64,000 bases of DNA from Cordilura impudica (GCA_963682025.1 OY821518.1:11553600-11617599), one strand, 5' to 3'. Positions 22,180-33,165 are shown, counted from the first letter of the stretch. Made by a program: numbers and translations. Notes: generated by a model from the letters alone, not told the origin.

Positions 22180-23038
22180 TACCTTCTTTTATTTAAAATT
22201 ATTCACTTTTTAATTTATTTACTTTTTAATTTCTTCACTTACTTAAATTGTAATATATATATATTAATAAACAAAACAAATAATATTCAAATAATGGGCT
22301 TTTTCTTCAAAAATAGTAAACAATATCACGCTATAAACAAAAACAACAGCATAAGAAGCACTTTTTGATCGTCCAAATATCATTACAAAAAAACTTTAAA
22401 AACAATCACATTTCAACCACCTGCATGATCTATTTATGATTGCTGCATATTTTGTTATTGTATTTTTCAATAAATCACATTTTTAGCGTATGCAGGCGTC
22501 ATTTTTGAGCCTTTTTTTAAGCGCGCAAGTGATTATTATTTTATAATTTGAATGCATCACCTTTTACGCATAAGCGGGATTCATTTTCGAGTCTTTTTTT
22601 AAGCGCCCAAGTGATTTTATAACTGTATTTTCAATAAATCACTTTTTAAGCATAAGCGGGAATCATTTTAGAGTCTTTTTTAAGCGTACAAATGATTAAT
22701 CAGTTTTTGATCATCAAAACTACTCGAAGTAGACTCAGTTAGGTGAGTTTTGACAAAATGATCTTCCAAATGCTATGTGGGACATGTTACGCTGTTTTTG
22801 TGATTGTATTGTGAAATATAAATTTACCACCCTACGTGTAAAGTTATTTAAAATCACTCTGACTCTATGTAACGATGTCCATCCGTCCGTCTATTTCTCT
22901 GTTTGTGGCTATATAAATCTTATACGAAACATACAACTCGGAAATGCCAAAACAGTGAAGAGATAAAGTATTCGTTGATTTATAATTATTTGAAAAATCG
23001 TTCATAGCTAGGAGGTTTTTTTTCTAATGTGATGTCAC

Positions 23039-24242
23039 ATGTCTGTTTTGTTGATTTGTTATTTTCGTTGCAAGAAATACCAAATAAAAAAAAATCTTAA
23101 AGTCATTTGACCACAAAGAAAAAGTTTTTGTCTGTTTCACATTTCGTGTAATTTTTGGCTCTAACAATGCGATTTATTGAAGAAATATAATTTACCGGTA
23201 ATTATTTCTAGTAATTTAATTTTTTGTTTTGTGAAAACATGTTAGAAAATTATAAAAACTAGAAAATGGGGAAAGGACATTCCTATAAAGAAATTGCAAA
23301 AATAATTCACAAACCTCATAGTATAGTCAAAAGAATAAATTAAAGATTTCCAAGTACAGGTTAGTATGCAAATAAAGCAAGATCTGGTCATTCGTCTATA
23401 ATGACTCAACATGAAATATCAGCTATCGGCCATAAATCAAAAATAATTCCAGACAATAGGCGTCAGCAATATATTCGGAGATTTTCTCAGAATATGGTAA
23501 GTTTTCAGTTTATATTGTAAGAACTCTGCTCCATGAGGCTCATTATAATTCCCGAAATGCTAGGAAAAACTGCTTATATCGTAGAAAAATAAGAAAAAAA
23601 GTTTAGAGGATTCCAAAACGTATCTTCACCATGGTCTAGAGGACTGGAATCGTGTCATCTTTAACTAATTTAAGTCTGATGGAAAGCTTAAAATATGGCG
23701 AAATCCAAACACTATGAAGCACGTAACAAAACCCAACATGTGCAGCTAAACACGGTGGAGCTGCATGAATGTAAACGGAGTCAATCAATTGGAATTTTTA
23801 GATAGCAAAATGGATCAGAAAATATATACTGAAAGAACAGGCGCCAGAAGCGCCTAATTGAAAAGCAATGGATTTTGTACTATGTACCAAAATGGATCGA
23901 GGCCCATCCCCATAGTCAAGATATTAATTCTTTAGAAATTAGAAAATGGCACATTTCTAACATGCACCAATTAAGGAATGCCTTTAAAGAAGAATGGGAC
24001 AAAATAATGGCTGAAGTTATTTTCAATTTGGCAAACTAAATGCCTGTACGATTGGTGGTAGTTGCAGTTGTAAGCGAGGTTCACGAAATATTAATTTTGT
24101 ATACTCGTATGCGTTGAAATACATACATACATATTTTACAATACGGACGAATAGTTTTTCTGTTTAATTTAATGTTGAATTAAAAAGCTAGTTTCTGGTA
24201 CTAGTTGCTTAACGAAAAATAATGAATCGACAAATACTTTAT
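23039..24242 (+). mobile_element. Second Tc1-like element, dead
   Basis: Inverted ends: left GTTGATTTGTTATTTTCGTT (from about 23058) against, on the minus strand, GTCGATTCATTATTTTTCGT (right end about 24242). They embrace a transposase remnant about 1.2 kb long. Exact termini and the TA duplication could not be fixed. Confidence 0.6.
23255..24060 (+). pseudogene. Tc1-like transposase remnant 2
   Basis: From 'MGKGHSYKEIAKIIHKPHS' (N-terminal HTH), frames must be changed repeatedly to follow 'HHGLEDWNRVIF', 'FKSDGKLKIWRNPN', 'AKHGGAA', 'NGVNQLEFLDSKMDQ', 'HSQDINSLE' and 'LRNAFKEEWDKIMAEVIFN' plus 'LANSMPVRL'. This is the usual order of Tc1 landmarks. The first catalytic D appears replaced ('VIFN' where 'IFTDES' is normal), and the middle 'DNDPKH' is lost by deletion. 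It differs from the first Tc1 element, so it is a separate family. Confidence 0.78.
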
Positions 24243-24446
24243 CTTTTCAATGTACACTACATAAACTTTTATTGATGCTTTAGATCGATTTCACTGGTCT
24301 ACAAATTTAAAAAAAATAATTGACTCCGGAAACGAATCATGCTGGCAATACTGTAAAATAGTCAATACTGAGACTACAATTTCACAATTATTAATTTGAC
24401 AGAAGCCCACATTCATTCTAAATCTTCATAAAATTAGCATTTAAAC

Positions 24447-24748
24447 ATGTCACGGAGATCGTGTGTTACTTATTCAAGCTATTTTTGCTTTGTGTGTGGT
24501 GAATATTTGGTTGGAAAAAAAGGATATGCATTATCAGAATCATTAAAATATGCATATTTACATTATTTTGATTTTGCTGTCAGAAACTTAGACAAACCGT
24601 GGACACTGACAATTTTTTGCAATAGATGCAGAACTGTTTTCCAAACCAGTTCAACGGCCACCAAATGATCCATTACCAGTCATTCCCAGTGCTACGAGCA
24701 GTGAGTCCGAAAAATGTTTCACCAGCAGTGGTAGTTTATATGAGGCTG
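24447..24748 (+). pseudogene. Family X gene, N-terminal fragment (copy I)
   Basis: ATG at 24447 gives 'YFCFVCGEYLVGKKGY', 'SLKYAYLHYFDFAVRNLDKP' and 'FCNRCRTVF', i.e. two CxxC pairs. A deletion then leads to the Ser-rich 'FTSSGSLYEADD'. This is the N-terminal zinc-finger-like region of an arthropod protein family I recognise but cannot name; the same family occurs at 28932-30513 and 42074-44006. The fragment ends exactly where the T-run (poly-A of the LINE on the minus strand) starts. It is about 90% identical over 60 bases to copy II. Confidence 0.68.
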
Positions 24749-24917
24749 ATGATTTTTTTTTTTTTTTTTTATTAATTCATTCTTTATTTACAATCTATTC
24801 AAGGATAATAAGCAAATTTGATTAAATAGATACATCACAGAGGTTATGTAACTCCAATGAGATACATAACATAAAACAAAATAAATAAGATGATTTTTAG
24901 AATATTAAGTGATAATT

Positions 24918-27583
24918 TATTTTCGGAACGGGAGATCTAAGATATGGTTGCGCTTTAGTCTTTTAATTTCGTTAGTGTCGTCTAATAATGTGATAGCCAC
25001 AGGGTTATCGTGATTACTTAGTCTTTGCAGATATCTCTCGCTTACGGATCTAATTTCCTCTCGAACAGATGATACAGAAAGATCTCTTTTGATGACACTA
25101 TTTCTAATATACCATGGTGCATCTAGGATTTGCCTCAGTGTTTTGGCTTGGTATCTCTCAAGAATATCAATATTGGAGTTGCTAGCGGTACCCCATAATT
25201 GAATTCCACATGTCCAGATTGGTTTAAGGATAACTTTATAAATTCGTTATTTATTATTTAAACTTAACAGAGAATTTGAACCTAAGAGCCAGTAAAGTTT
25301 TTTCGTTTTGATTTTAAGTTGTTGTTGTTTGCTTTTAATATGATCTCTCCAGGTAAGTCGTCTATCAAGAATCATTCCCAAATATTTTACATTTTCTCTT
25401 TTTGGGATTAAGTTACCATTTATGGTAACATTGGGACATTCACCACGTCTGAGTGCAAATGTTGTATGGTTGGATTTATCAGAATTTACTTTCACGTTCC
25501 ATTTTTGTAGCCAATGGTCAAGTTCATTAAGCTCGTTTTGTACAAGTAAATGTGCTTCATCGGGAGAATCGCTTACGGCAATTATTGCTGTATCATCTGC
25601 GTATGTTGCGACCAATACGTTATCAAGTGTAGGTATATCTGCTTTATAAATTGTACATAAAATTGGACCCAATACGCTTCCCTCCGGTATACCAGCTTTA
25701 ATTTCATAAAGTTCTGATCTTTCATCGTTGACTTTTACGTAGAAGTGTCTATTGGATAAATAGCTTTTAAAAAATTGATAATAGGGTGCAGGTAAGAAGT
25801 GTTTTGTTTTATAGAGTAACCCTAGATGCCAGACTCTATCAAATGCTTGTTCAATATCAAGAAAAATCGCAGAGCAGTATTTTTTTTTTTCTCAAGAGCA
25901 TCTCTTATAACATTTACAATTCGGTGTATCTGTTCAGGAGTACCGTGTTTGTGTCGAAATCCAAACTGATGTTCAGGAATTATATTTCTTTCATTTAAAA
26001 TTGGTGATAATCTTTTAAAAAACATTTTTTCAAATATCTTAGAAAAAGTTGTAGGCAAACTTATTGGTCTAAATGAAGATGCTAAGTTATTAGGTTTTTG
26101 TATCATTATGATTTCCGCACATTTCCATTGATTTGGAAAGTGGTTAAGTCGTAATATTGAATTATAAACTACAGTTAAAAAAATAATAAATTTACGGGTT
26201 AAGTGATTGGCAACATTTGCGTCAATAAGGTCGTATCCGGGACATTTCTTTTTATTTAACATTGTTATTTTATTTTTAACTTCATTTGGAGTAAAATATT
26301 TTATTTGAAAGTCCATTTGTAACGGGCAAGATAAATAGTCCAATATTTCTTTTTGTTGCCTTGTTGTGTTGTAACAAAATGGCGTAAATATATTTTTTAA
26401 ATGAAGAGCAAATGTCTCTGAAGCTTCCTTATCTGTTTTACACCACAAACCATCGGATTTTCTAAGAAGAATACTCTTTTTTGCTGGCCTTTTAATATAT
26501 TTGGTAGCTCATCATATTTTGAGTTGTTTATTTCTTCAAGAAATTCTGATGTTTTTGCATTCTTGTGTTCAAATAGTAAATGCTTGAGATCTTTAACTGC
26601 TTTATTAAATAAACGTTTATCATTTACGTCTCTACTTATTTGCCATCTTTTGCGAAGCCTTCTTTTTTCTGCTAAGACCTGACGTATTTCGAAGGATATT
26701 CCGAGATTTACTTGTTGCTGTGATGTTTCTTGCATTGGAGTTGAAACTTGCACTGCTTTGTGTATTTCGTTTTTAAAAATTTCAACTGCTTCGTCTAGCT
26801 TCGTTTCTGTTTTGAGACTTATTTCAAGATTAAGATTGTCACCTCAGTATTGTTGAAATGCCGAAATGTTAGTGTTTGATTTTAATACTTGATACTTAGG
26901 AGGTTTCATGGCAACAGTGGCATTAAAGCTTACTAAAACAGGTGTGTGATCTGAGCTTAAGTCAATAAAACTTTTTATATCTAATTTGTGGCTAACTATA
27001 CCAGCGTAAACTATAAAATCCAGAAGATCTAGAATTTTACGTGGGTCACTTAGCCAAGACGTTGGCGTTACAGTTGATAAGGATGAATAGTTTTTCTTTC
27101 TCAAGCATTTAAAAAGTTCTATTCCTTTAGGGTTTGTCAATCTTGAACCCCACCATGGGTGTTTGGAATTATAGTCACCACCGACGATAAATCGCCTACC
27201 AAGTGATTCAAAAAATTCCTCATATTTATCACATTTAATGTTAGTCGAGGTGGAAAGTATACTGACGATACGAATAAATCACCATCATCACATTTCAGCT
27301 TAATACTTGTTGCCTGATGATATGTTTGCTGAAATCCGTTTAAAATTTCATATTTTATTGTTGATTTTACTAAAATTCCTGAACCTGCATGTGCTTTATT
27401 ATCAGGATGGTTGGTATTTAAAAAGTCATAACCATTTATTTTAAAGTAACTTCTATTAGTACAATGAGTCTCGGAGACTAAAAGCAAATCAATGCAGTTT
27501 AATTTGAGAAAAATTTATATTTCTCTTGTATGATTGGATATGACATTAGCATTCCATATTGCTAAACGTATATTTAAACGCAT
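24918..27583 (-). pseudogene. LINE ORF2: endonuclease + reverse transcriptase, broken
   Basis: Starts at the ATG at 27583 ('MRLNIRLAIWNANV...'), about 135 bp after ORF1. The apurinic-type endonuclease is recognisable: 'LLVSETH' with the catalytic E, 'GGDYNSKHPWWG' (in a shifted frame) and 'DLSSDHTPVL'. The reverse transcriptase has 'RPISLPTTFSKIFEKM', 'EHQFGFR' and the catalytic 'TYADDTA'. The C-terminal part ('GIQLWGTASNSNID', 'YLQRLSNHDNPVA') runs to a stop near 24918. Stops after 'HTREI', 'SAFQQY' and near 25247, plus several frameshifts, inactivate it. Expected length would be about 890 residues, typical of Jockey ORF2. Confidence 0.88.
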
Positions 27584-27718
27584 AGCTTTGTTATAATGAT
27601 TTGCATCATATTTAAAAGCTTAACTATTAGTTAATTCATTTTGTTTTTGGAAAAATATTTCCAAACATTTCAAAATGTTTTGTTGACCGTTATTATTTTT
27701 AACAGTTTGAGCATAGCT

Positions 27719-28798
27719 TTACGGATTTTCTTCGAAATAATTGGCAGAGGCGTTATTATTATTATTATTATTAAAAGTTGGAGAACTAGCAGGTCTAAAT
27801 TGATTGTTTGTTTCAGGTGTATTTCTATTTTGTCTACGATAAGCGTTCTTTTTTCTCAATATATCTCTATAAACTCCACATCCTTTATAGTTTGCTGTGT
27901 GACTTTGAAGGCAATTGACACATTGTGGAGGAGTATTTTCTGGTTTAGGGCAATTATCAGTTCGATGATTTAATCCACACTTTACACATATAAACATTTT
28001 TCTACAATATGTTTTTGAATGGCCAAACTCCTGGCATCTATAACATTGAACAATTTCATTTATTTTCATAGGTGGTTCGACTTTTACAACAGCATTGAGA
28101 AGATATCTAACTTCATAGATCTTCTTGTTGTTTTGATTTGGCTCTAAATCAAGGTAAAACATAGACATTGGTTGTTTGGTAATTCTACTTTTAATATTTG
28201 TTACGTTTCGGACTTGGTGGCCTAGGCTTTGAATTTCTTCTTTAATCTCTGTAACTGGTGTAGAAAAATGTAGATTTTTAACAACTACTCTGTAGGCTCG
28301 CTCTTGTTTGAGTTGATAAGTGTGAAACAAAATTTTTTTATCATCAAGATATTTGACTAGCACTCTATATGAATTTATAGTTTTAGTCATCACTCTTACC
28401 TGACCATCTCTCATAGATTTATATGAAAAATCATGCGGATTTATTAATTTATTAAAGTTATTTATCATCACTTTTATATTAGACACATTTGGCAGTAGTG
28501 GTTTTGCTTCAGAATTTTTATTATTAACGTTATCATCATCATCATTATTAGTGTTGGTATCATCATTACCATTAGAGTTATCCATATCATCATCATTATA
28601 TACATCAAGTGCAGCAAACTGGTTGTTGCTAGTACTTGGTAAATTACTATTGTTGTTGGAATTAAAGTTTTTTAGTATTTTGTCTTTGTGTTTAAAAATT
28701 TCTGGTGATTTTGTCAATCGCCGTTTTGTTGTTTTGTTATCAGAAACTGTTGGCCAGACAGCATCGTCTTCTTCACTTTGATCGCTGCAACTAGTCAT
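27719..28798 (-). CDS. LINE ORF1 (gag-like nucleic-acid-binding protein), intact
   Basis: The 359-residue frame is open. The N-terminus is acidic and Asn-rich, then comes a domain around residues 150-250 of the type preceding zinc knuckles in Jockey ORF1 (PRE_C2HC). Three zinc knuckles follow: CYRCQEFGHSKTYC, CVKCGLNHRTDNC and CVNCLQSHTANYKGC. The C-terminus has a poly-Asn run encoded by an (ATT)-like tract near 27750-27772. In Jockey elements this protein binds the element RNA and helps target the particle. The start at 28798 is the first ATG and follows directly on the 5' leader. Confidence 0.88.
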   Translation of the reverse strand: MTSCSDQSEEDDAVWPTVSDNKTTKRRLTKSPEIFKHKDKILKNFNSNNNSNLPSTSNNQFAALDVYNDDDMDNSNGNDDTNTNNDDDDNVNNKNSEAKPLLPNVSNIKVMINNFNKLINPHDFSYKSMRDGQVRVMTKTINSYRVLVKYLDDKKILFHTYQLKQERAYRVVVKNLHFSTPVTEIKEEIQSLGHQVRNVTNIKSRITKQPMSMFYLDLEPNQNNKKIYEVRYLLNAVVKVEPPMKINEIVQCYRCQEFGHSKTYCRKMFICVKCGLNHRTDNCPKPENTPPQCVNCLQSHTANYKGCGVYRDILRKKNAYRRQNRNTPETNNQFRPASSPTFNNNNNNNASANYFEENP

Positions 28799-28931
28799 TC
28801 TGCTGTGACATCAGAGGATTAGTAAAGCAGAGTACTAATCCCTTTGTTTTTACTTTTACACACTAGTATGTTAGAGTATTTTTTTTTTAACAATTGTTAT
28901 TGTTTTAGATTTTAAAATTTTCTGTTTCAGA

Positions 28932-30513
28932 AGTGGATCAGAATATACGTCTGCACTTTGTCACGGTCAGAAAGATATGCAATAGCACAATCATTAAAAT
29001 ATGCATATTTACATTATTATGGTTTTGCTGTCAGGAACCTAGACAAACCGTTCCGCAACAGTTGCAGAACTGTTTTATACAAATGGTCAAATGGCAAGAA
29101 GATCTATTTCGATTTTTCAATTCCAGTACTTTGGAGAGAGTCAAGTAACTACCAAACCGATTGTTGTTTCTGTTTAAAAAAAATTTTCTGGATTCAATAT
29201 GAAAAATCGAAAAAAATATTTCTTACGCGAATGTCCCCAGTGAGTCCGAAACATCATTCACCAGCAGTGGAAGTTTGTATGAGGCTGACGATGAACGTCA
29301 TTTAGTGACTCAAGCTGAGCTGAATGATCTAATTCGGGACTTTCATTTAACAAAGCAAGAAAGACGCAGAGTTACTAGCTTCACGCATGCAGCAGTGGAA
29401 ACATCTTGCAGTTGGGACAAAAGTAACAATCTATAGAGATATAAGCAAGGAATTGGCTGCATATTTTGAACAGAAACACTCTATTCTATACTGTACTGAA
29501 CCAGCCATATGACGAAACTGAATGGAGATTATTTATTGATGGCTCTAAGTACAGTTTAAAGGTTCTTCTCTTGCATAATGGGAATAAAAAACCATGTATA
29601 CCAATTGCTCATGTCATTAATATAAAGGAAAGTTACGAAACAATGACTGAAATTTTTACATTGCTCAAATACAACGATCGTAAATGGAAGATCTGTGGTG
29701 ACCTTAAGGTGTGTGATTTAAATTTCTTCATATATATGGTATATACCATCGTAACTAACTGTAAATTTATCTGTTTCAGGTCATTGGTTTGTAAACTGCT
29801 ATGCAAGGAGGGTTCACAAAATATTGTTGTTTCATTTTTCTATGGAATAGTCGCGCTACATGTCATCATTACGTCATACCAGAGTGGCCAAAAAGAACTG
29901 AGTATTCACCAGGAAAACAAAGCATTTAAAATAAACCATAAATTGACCCAAACGACGTTCTTGTTCCGCCGCCGCACATAAAATTGGGCTTTTTTAAGGA
30001 CTTTGTCAAGGCTTTGGACAAAGATGGTGCAGCATTTAAATATTTGTTAGCGGTTTTTCCTAAAATTTCATATGCTAAAATCAAAGAAGGCCCTCAGATT
30101 AGGAAGCTATTGAATGATGAGAATTTTTCACAATGTTTATTGGAGAAAGAATGTGCAGCCTGGAAATCTTTCAATAGCCTCGTGGACAGTTTTATTGGAA
30201 ACAATAAGAGTGAAAACTACAGACAAATTATTGTGAGTTATTGAAAAATTATCACGAATTAGGTGGACAAATGTCACTCGAAATGCATTTGCTTCATTCG
30301 CATTTAGATTTTTTTCCATAAAACCGAGGTGCGGTGAGCGACAAACAAGGGGAGCGTGCTCACCAAAATTTAATGAAAATTTAAAGAAATCGTCAAGGAT
30401 TTTGGGACAAAAGCATGGTGGGAGACTATTGCTGGACTCTATTTCTGGACTCGAGTACAAACAACGTTCAAATAACGCCACTCGCTTTTAAAAATTCATT
30501 GATTTTTAAATAA
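28932..30513 (+). pseudogene. Family X gene, near full-length but broken (copy II)
   Basis: It begins after a splice-acceptor-like TTTTCTGTTTCAG. It reads 'SLKYAYLHYYGFAVRNLDKP', 'SCRTVLYKWSNGKKIYFDFS' and 'DCCFCLKK', then a Ser-rich linker, 'TKVTIYRDIS', 'DETEWRLFIDGSKYSLK', 'WKICGDLKV', 'MQGGFTKYCCFICLWNSR', 'PPPHIKLGFFKDFVKALDKD', 'GPQIRKLLND', 'CAAWKSFNSLVDSFIGNNKS', 'GGQMSLEMHLLHSHLDFFP' and 'SDKQGERAHQ', ending at TAA 30511-30513. A 71-bp intron (29709-29779, GT...CAG) splits DLK|V. Several stops and frameshifts are present. Function unknown; I infer an RNase-H-like transposase from D (FIDGSK), D (GDLKV) and E (QGERAH). Confidence 0.72.
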
Positions 30514-30599
30514 ACTAATTTTATTTTTATGTAAAAAACGAATAAAAACATTTTTTTGTATCTCGAAAACCTGACGTGAGAGAGGAAAACCAATTACAG

Positions 30600-30960
30600 A
30601 TTCGAATTCAGCCCACCAAATTACCCTAGAAAAGATATTTGGTTGCTCCAGTCCAAAACCTTGTTGGCTACTGTAATGGATTAAATTGAATACATAAAGA
30701 TTTCAAAACAAAGCGCACAGCACCTGGGCCTTGGAGAAGATTTTTGTGGTTACGCTACAATATTAAATCAATTGTAATCACCACATCTATCAGTCGATCT
30801 TAATCTTATAGGGCATTTGTGCGAATTACTAGAACATTGTGTCCGTCAGCATAAAATAATCTTAAAGGAGTAAAATAAGTAAAGAGAATACTTGATTAAG
30901 TCGATGCTCAAAGAGCTCCAAAAGCACAAGAGATGTCGTACAAGTTACTAACTTAAGCAT
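30600..30960 (+). pseudogene. Third Tc1-like transposase, C-terminal scrap
   Basis: Only the end of the catalytic domain is visible. 'SILILIGHLCELLEHCVRQH' (seen with one stop) corresponds to the Tc1 'SPDLNPIENLWELLDRKVRQH' region. It continues as 'KIILKE' and a 'LKELQKHKR'-like tail. Heavily decayed, without visible terminal repeats. It follows family X copy II by about 90 bp. Confidence 0.5.
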
Positions 30961-31659
30961 AATTTCATGTAAATTTAATTTTTTTTTTATATAAATTTCA
31001 AATGTACGAATAATTTTTCTTATGAAATTTTCCTTTTTTGCGTGCATAAAATTTTTTGAATGTAATACTCCTTAAACAAATTTTAAAAACTAATAAATAA
31101 CTTCATAATTTATTATAGAAAAAAAAATAATTCAGCTTTGATAACTTTTTCTTAGTATATGAAAGTTTGAATTTTAGATGTATGGATGATTTTTCTAGCT
31201 AATGTATATTTCGATTAAATATGGGCTGTGAGTATTTATTTACATCATTCCAAAAATAGAGAGTCTAGCGTAAATTTTAATCCTAGTTCCCGTATAAAGC
31301 AGCCTCCTGATATTTACTTAGATATATCTGAAGACCTGAATGTATGACGTATTTTTTTTTTTTTTTGCATACGTTTTTCGGATGGCGACCGTTTAATAGG
31401 GAAATTATTTCGCCATGTCTTAGGCGGACATTCAGTCGTCTTTTAGATTGTTAGTCTCGGACGATACAAGATCAGAGGCAGGATCAGGTTATTCTGTTGT
31501 AATAAGTAATGAAATAGCTGAAATTATAGCCAGGGACGCAGCATGCCAGCAGAAAGTCAATTTGAAAAATGTCGTTTCTTCTCAAACCATGGTGGGAATA
31601 AACATGTACAAATAATGCTAGCGGAAAAAAGTAAAACGTCTGTTAAGATTTTTTCGATC
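30961..31659. other. AT-rich spacer, unidentified
   Basis: Includes a T-run at 31353-31366 followed by 200 bases of more balanced composition (CGGATGGCGACCG, TCTCGGACGATAC) that look like a transposon fragment but could not be assigned. Confidence 0.4.
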
Positions 31660-31800
31660 TCACTCTTTAGAATACAACTCCCACATTTGAAATCTTTTTG
31701 TAACTACTGGACCCTGCACTGTACGGTAACAGTAGCTCTATTGACTCGAACTGTGGGTTGTGTAGCACCGTTCAAAAGTACTTACCACCTCTCCTCTTTA
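31660..31800 (+). pseudogene. Scrap of the 36-kb LINE family
   Basis: 'ATACAACTCCCACAT', 'CTGGACC', 'TCTATTGACTC' and 'TGTGGGTTGTGTAGCACCG' occur in the same order as in the 3' coding region of the LINE at 36127-37935 (opposite orientation there; its 'SLEHRRNVGCVALF' segment). Internal deletions remove about half. Only the origin is informative. Confidence 0.55.
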
Positions 31801-32016
31801 AATTTCAAATATTCCTATCTCCTTTATTTTAATGTATTGCTTAATATTTGTTTTTAGAATTTATACAAATATTTTGTTCAAACTATTCTTATATTTTAGA
31901 TTCATCTGGCCACCTCCATTTAGATTTTTCCATACTTTCTTTCAATTCAATCGAAAATTATACATTTTCATTTTAACGTGCTGCGTTAGTTACGACGTAA
32001 TACCTCGGCCATTTTT

Positions 32017-32932
32017 GATGTACATCTATACCCTCAGGGGGGGGTGGGGGGGTAAAAATCGATTTCACAATACAATCACAAAAACAGAGTAAGAAAAACG
32101 GTGTGAGGTACGATTGTATTGGTGAAAAGATTAGGAAGTGTGTGGAGATAAAATGACGGCACGATTTCATTAGGATGTGTTTGGAGATAAAATCGTTTTG
32201 AAAAATTAAAAGTGAAAATTAAAACATGAAAAGTGAAAATTGAAAAATGAAAAATGAAAAGTGAAAATTGAAAGTTGAAAAATTAAAATTAAAAAATTTA
32301 AAATGAAAAATAAAAAATTAAAAATAAAAAATTAAAAATAAAAAATTAAAAATAAAAAATTAAAAAAAAAAAATGAATAATGAATAATGAAAAGAGAAAA
32401 ATTAAAAATTGAAAACGGAAAATCAAAAACTAAAAATTAACCAATAATAATAAACTAACAGATTCCAGCGCTCGAAATTCGAGTGCAATTTCTAGGCAAC
32501 TTCATTTTTCAACTTAGCCAACTCACAAACCAACACTTTTATGATTTATTATTATTGTGAATGAATATAAACACACACATAGCATATGCATAATTTTATG
32601 TATTTGTTAGTGGCAACTTTAAATGCGATTTACTCAAAATAAAGGAACAAATTTAAAAATCTGTAAATCTGCAAAATGGCTAAAAAGAAATACCTTTAAA
32701 ATAATATATGTTTGGTCAAAATCAAGATCAAACAGTGGAACAAAACAGCGGTCACAAGAAATCGCCTAGCCTATTAATATTATAAATATTTTTTTATTCG
32801 CAGAGCCCCTGTAGTTTTGCTATAAATGGTTTATAGATGACGCTTTCTGTTTGATTTTAAAAAAGTGCCATAAAAAATCTTTAATTACCGGGTGTTTACA
32901 TATCTCCCCTGTGACCGCACTCACATAATTTT
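32017..32932 (+). mobile_element. HINE-like element, copy 5, split by a Helitron
   Basis: Starts GATGTACATCTATACC after a T-run and has a GC-rich slip of G's at 32037-32050. It keeps 'CACAATACAATCAC' and 'CGATTGTATTGGTG', then a ~240-bp heptamer array (32205-32445). After the Helitron (32455-32786) it resumes with 'CAGAGCCCCTGTAG', 'GATGACGCTTTCTG' and 'GTGTTTACATATCTCCCC', and ends CTGTGACCGCACTCACATA before T's. A full A-to-B copy apart from the insertion. Confidence 0.7.
32455..32786 (-). mobile_element. Non-autonomous Helitron, copy d, inside HINE copy 5
   Basis: The plus strand shows A|CTAACAGATTCCAGCG with the hairpin CTCGAA-A-TTCGAG, and the other end at ...CTATTAATATTATAAA|T. The 3' CTAG is mutated (CTAA on this strand). 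The insertion is between A and T in the AT-rich block after the array. Confidence 0.75.
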
Positions 32933-33165
32933 TATACCGTATACCACTATGTGGCTTGGGTATAATGACTTTGTGCTGCTGTTTGTAACTACCAAAAATA
33001 TTTGACCTAGACCCATCTTTTATTATACCGATCGAATCAGAATCACTAATTGATTCGATTTAACGATGTCAGTCCGTCCGTCCGTCTATGTGTCCATGTA
33101 AACCTTGTAATCAAATTGCAGGTCGCAAATATTAATTTTTTCAATTATCTATACCTGCCCTTTAC
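32930..33165 (+). repeat. Fly repeat, beta variant (copy 4, 5' part)
   Basis: TTTATACCGTATACCACTATG, then the internal partner 'TGGCTTGGGTATAATGAC', 'ACCCATCTTTTATTATACCG', three GTCCGTC-like units near 33070 and 'TGTAAACCTTGTAATC'. Begins exactly at the T-run end of HINE copy 5. Confidence 0.65.

Larger units (their letters stand above)
20337..22781. mobile_element. Unassigned 2,445-bp DNA transposon in HINE copy 4
   Basis: Its edges are fixed by the interrupted host repeat. It starts CCCAGTCAGCATTTT and ends ...AAATGCTATGTGGG, i.e. inverted CCCACATAGCATTT. A 2-bp duplication, AC, flanks it (20335-20336 and 22782-22783). Sub-terminal regions hold repeated CGAGTCTTTTT motifs (20360-20810 and 22560-22690). 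Inside are two SINE-like copies and, on the minus strand, the beginning of a spliced gene. A 2-bp duplication with CCCA ends does not fit the common fly superfamilies (TA, TTAA or 8-bp duplications), so it is left unassigned. Confidence 0.65.
19811..22850 (-). mobile_element. HINE-like element, copy 4, split by a 2.4-kb insertion
   Basis: The left part (19811-20336) is the element's 3' end (ATCATGTGAGCCCGATCAC, GATGTGTAAATATTTAG) followed by a ~280-bp heptamer array and the 5' block up to 'CTTACGTCTCAC'. It resumes at 22782 with ACATGTTACGCTGTTTTTG and 'TGTGATTGTATTGTG' before fading near 22850, without the terminal GATGTGTAAACATC. Copy 1 and the 61-kb copies show the two halves are normally contiguous, which defines the insertion exactly. 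Confidence 0.7.
24749..28900 (-). mobile_element. Jockey-like non-LTR retrotransposon (~4.1 kb)
   Basis: On the minus strand it has a short 5' region, ORF1 with zinc knuckles, a second ORF with endonuclease and reverse transcriptase, and a 3' poly-A (T-run at 24749-24770). That order is standard for the Jockey clade. The 5' boundary is approximate (28870-28900). No target duplication could be matched on both sides. ORF1 is intact and ORF2 is broken, suggesting a fairly recent but inactive insertion. Confidence 0.88.
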
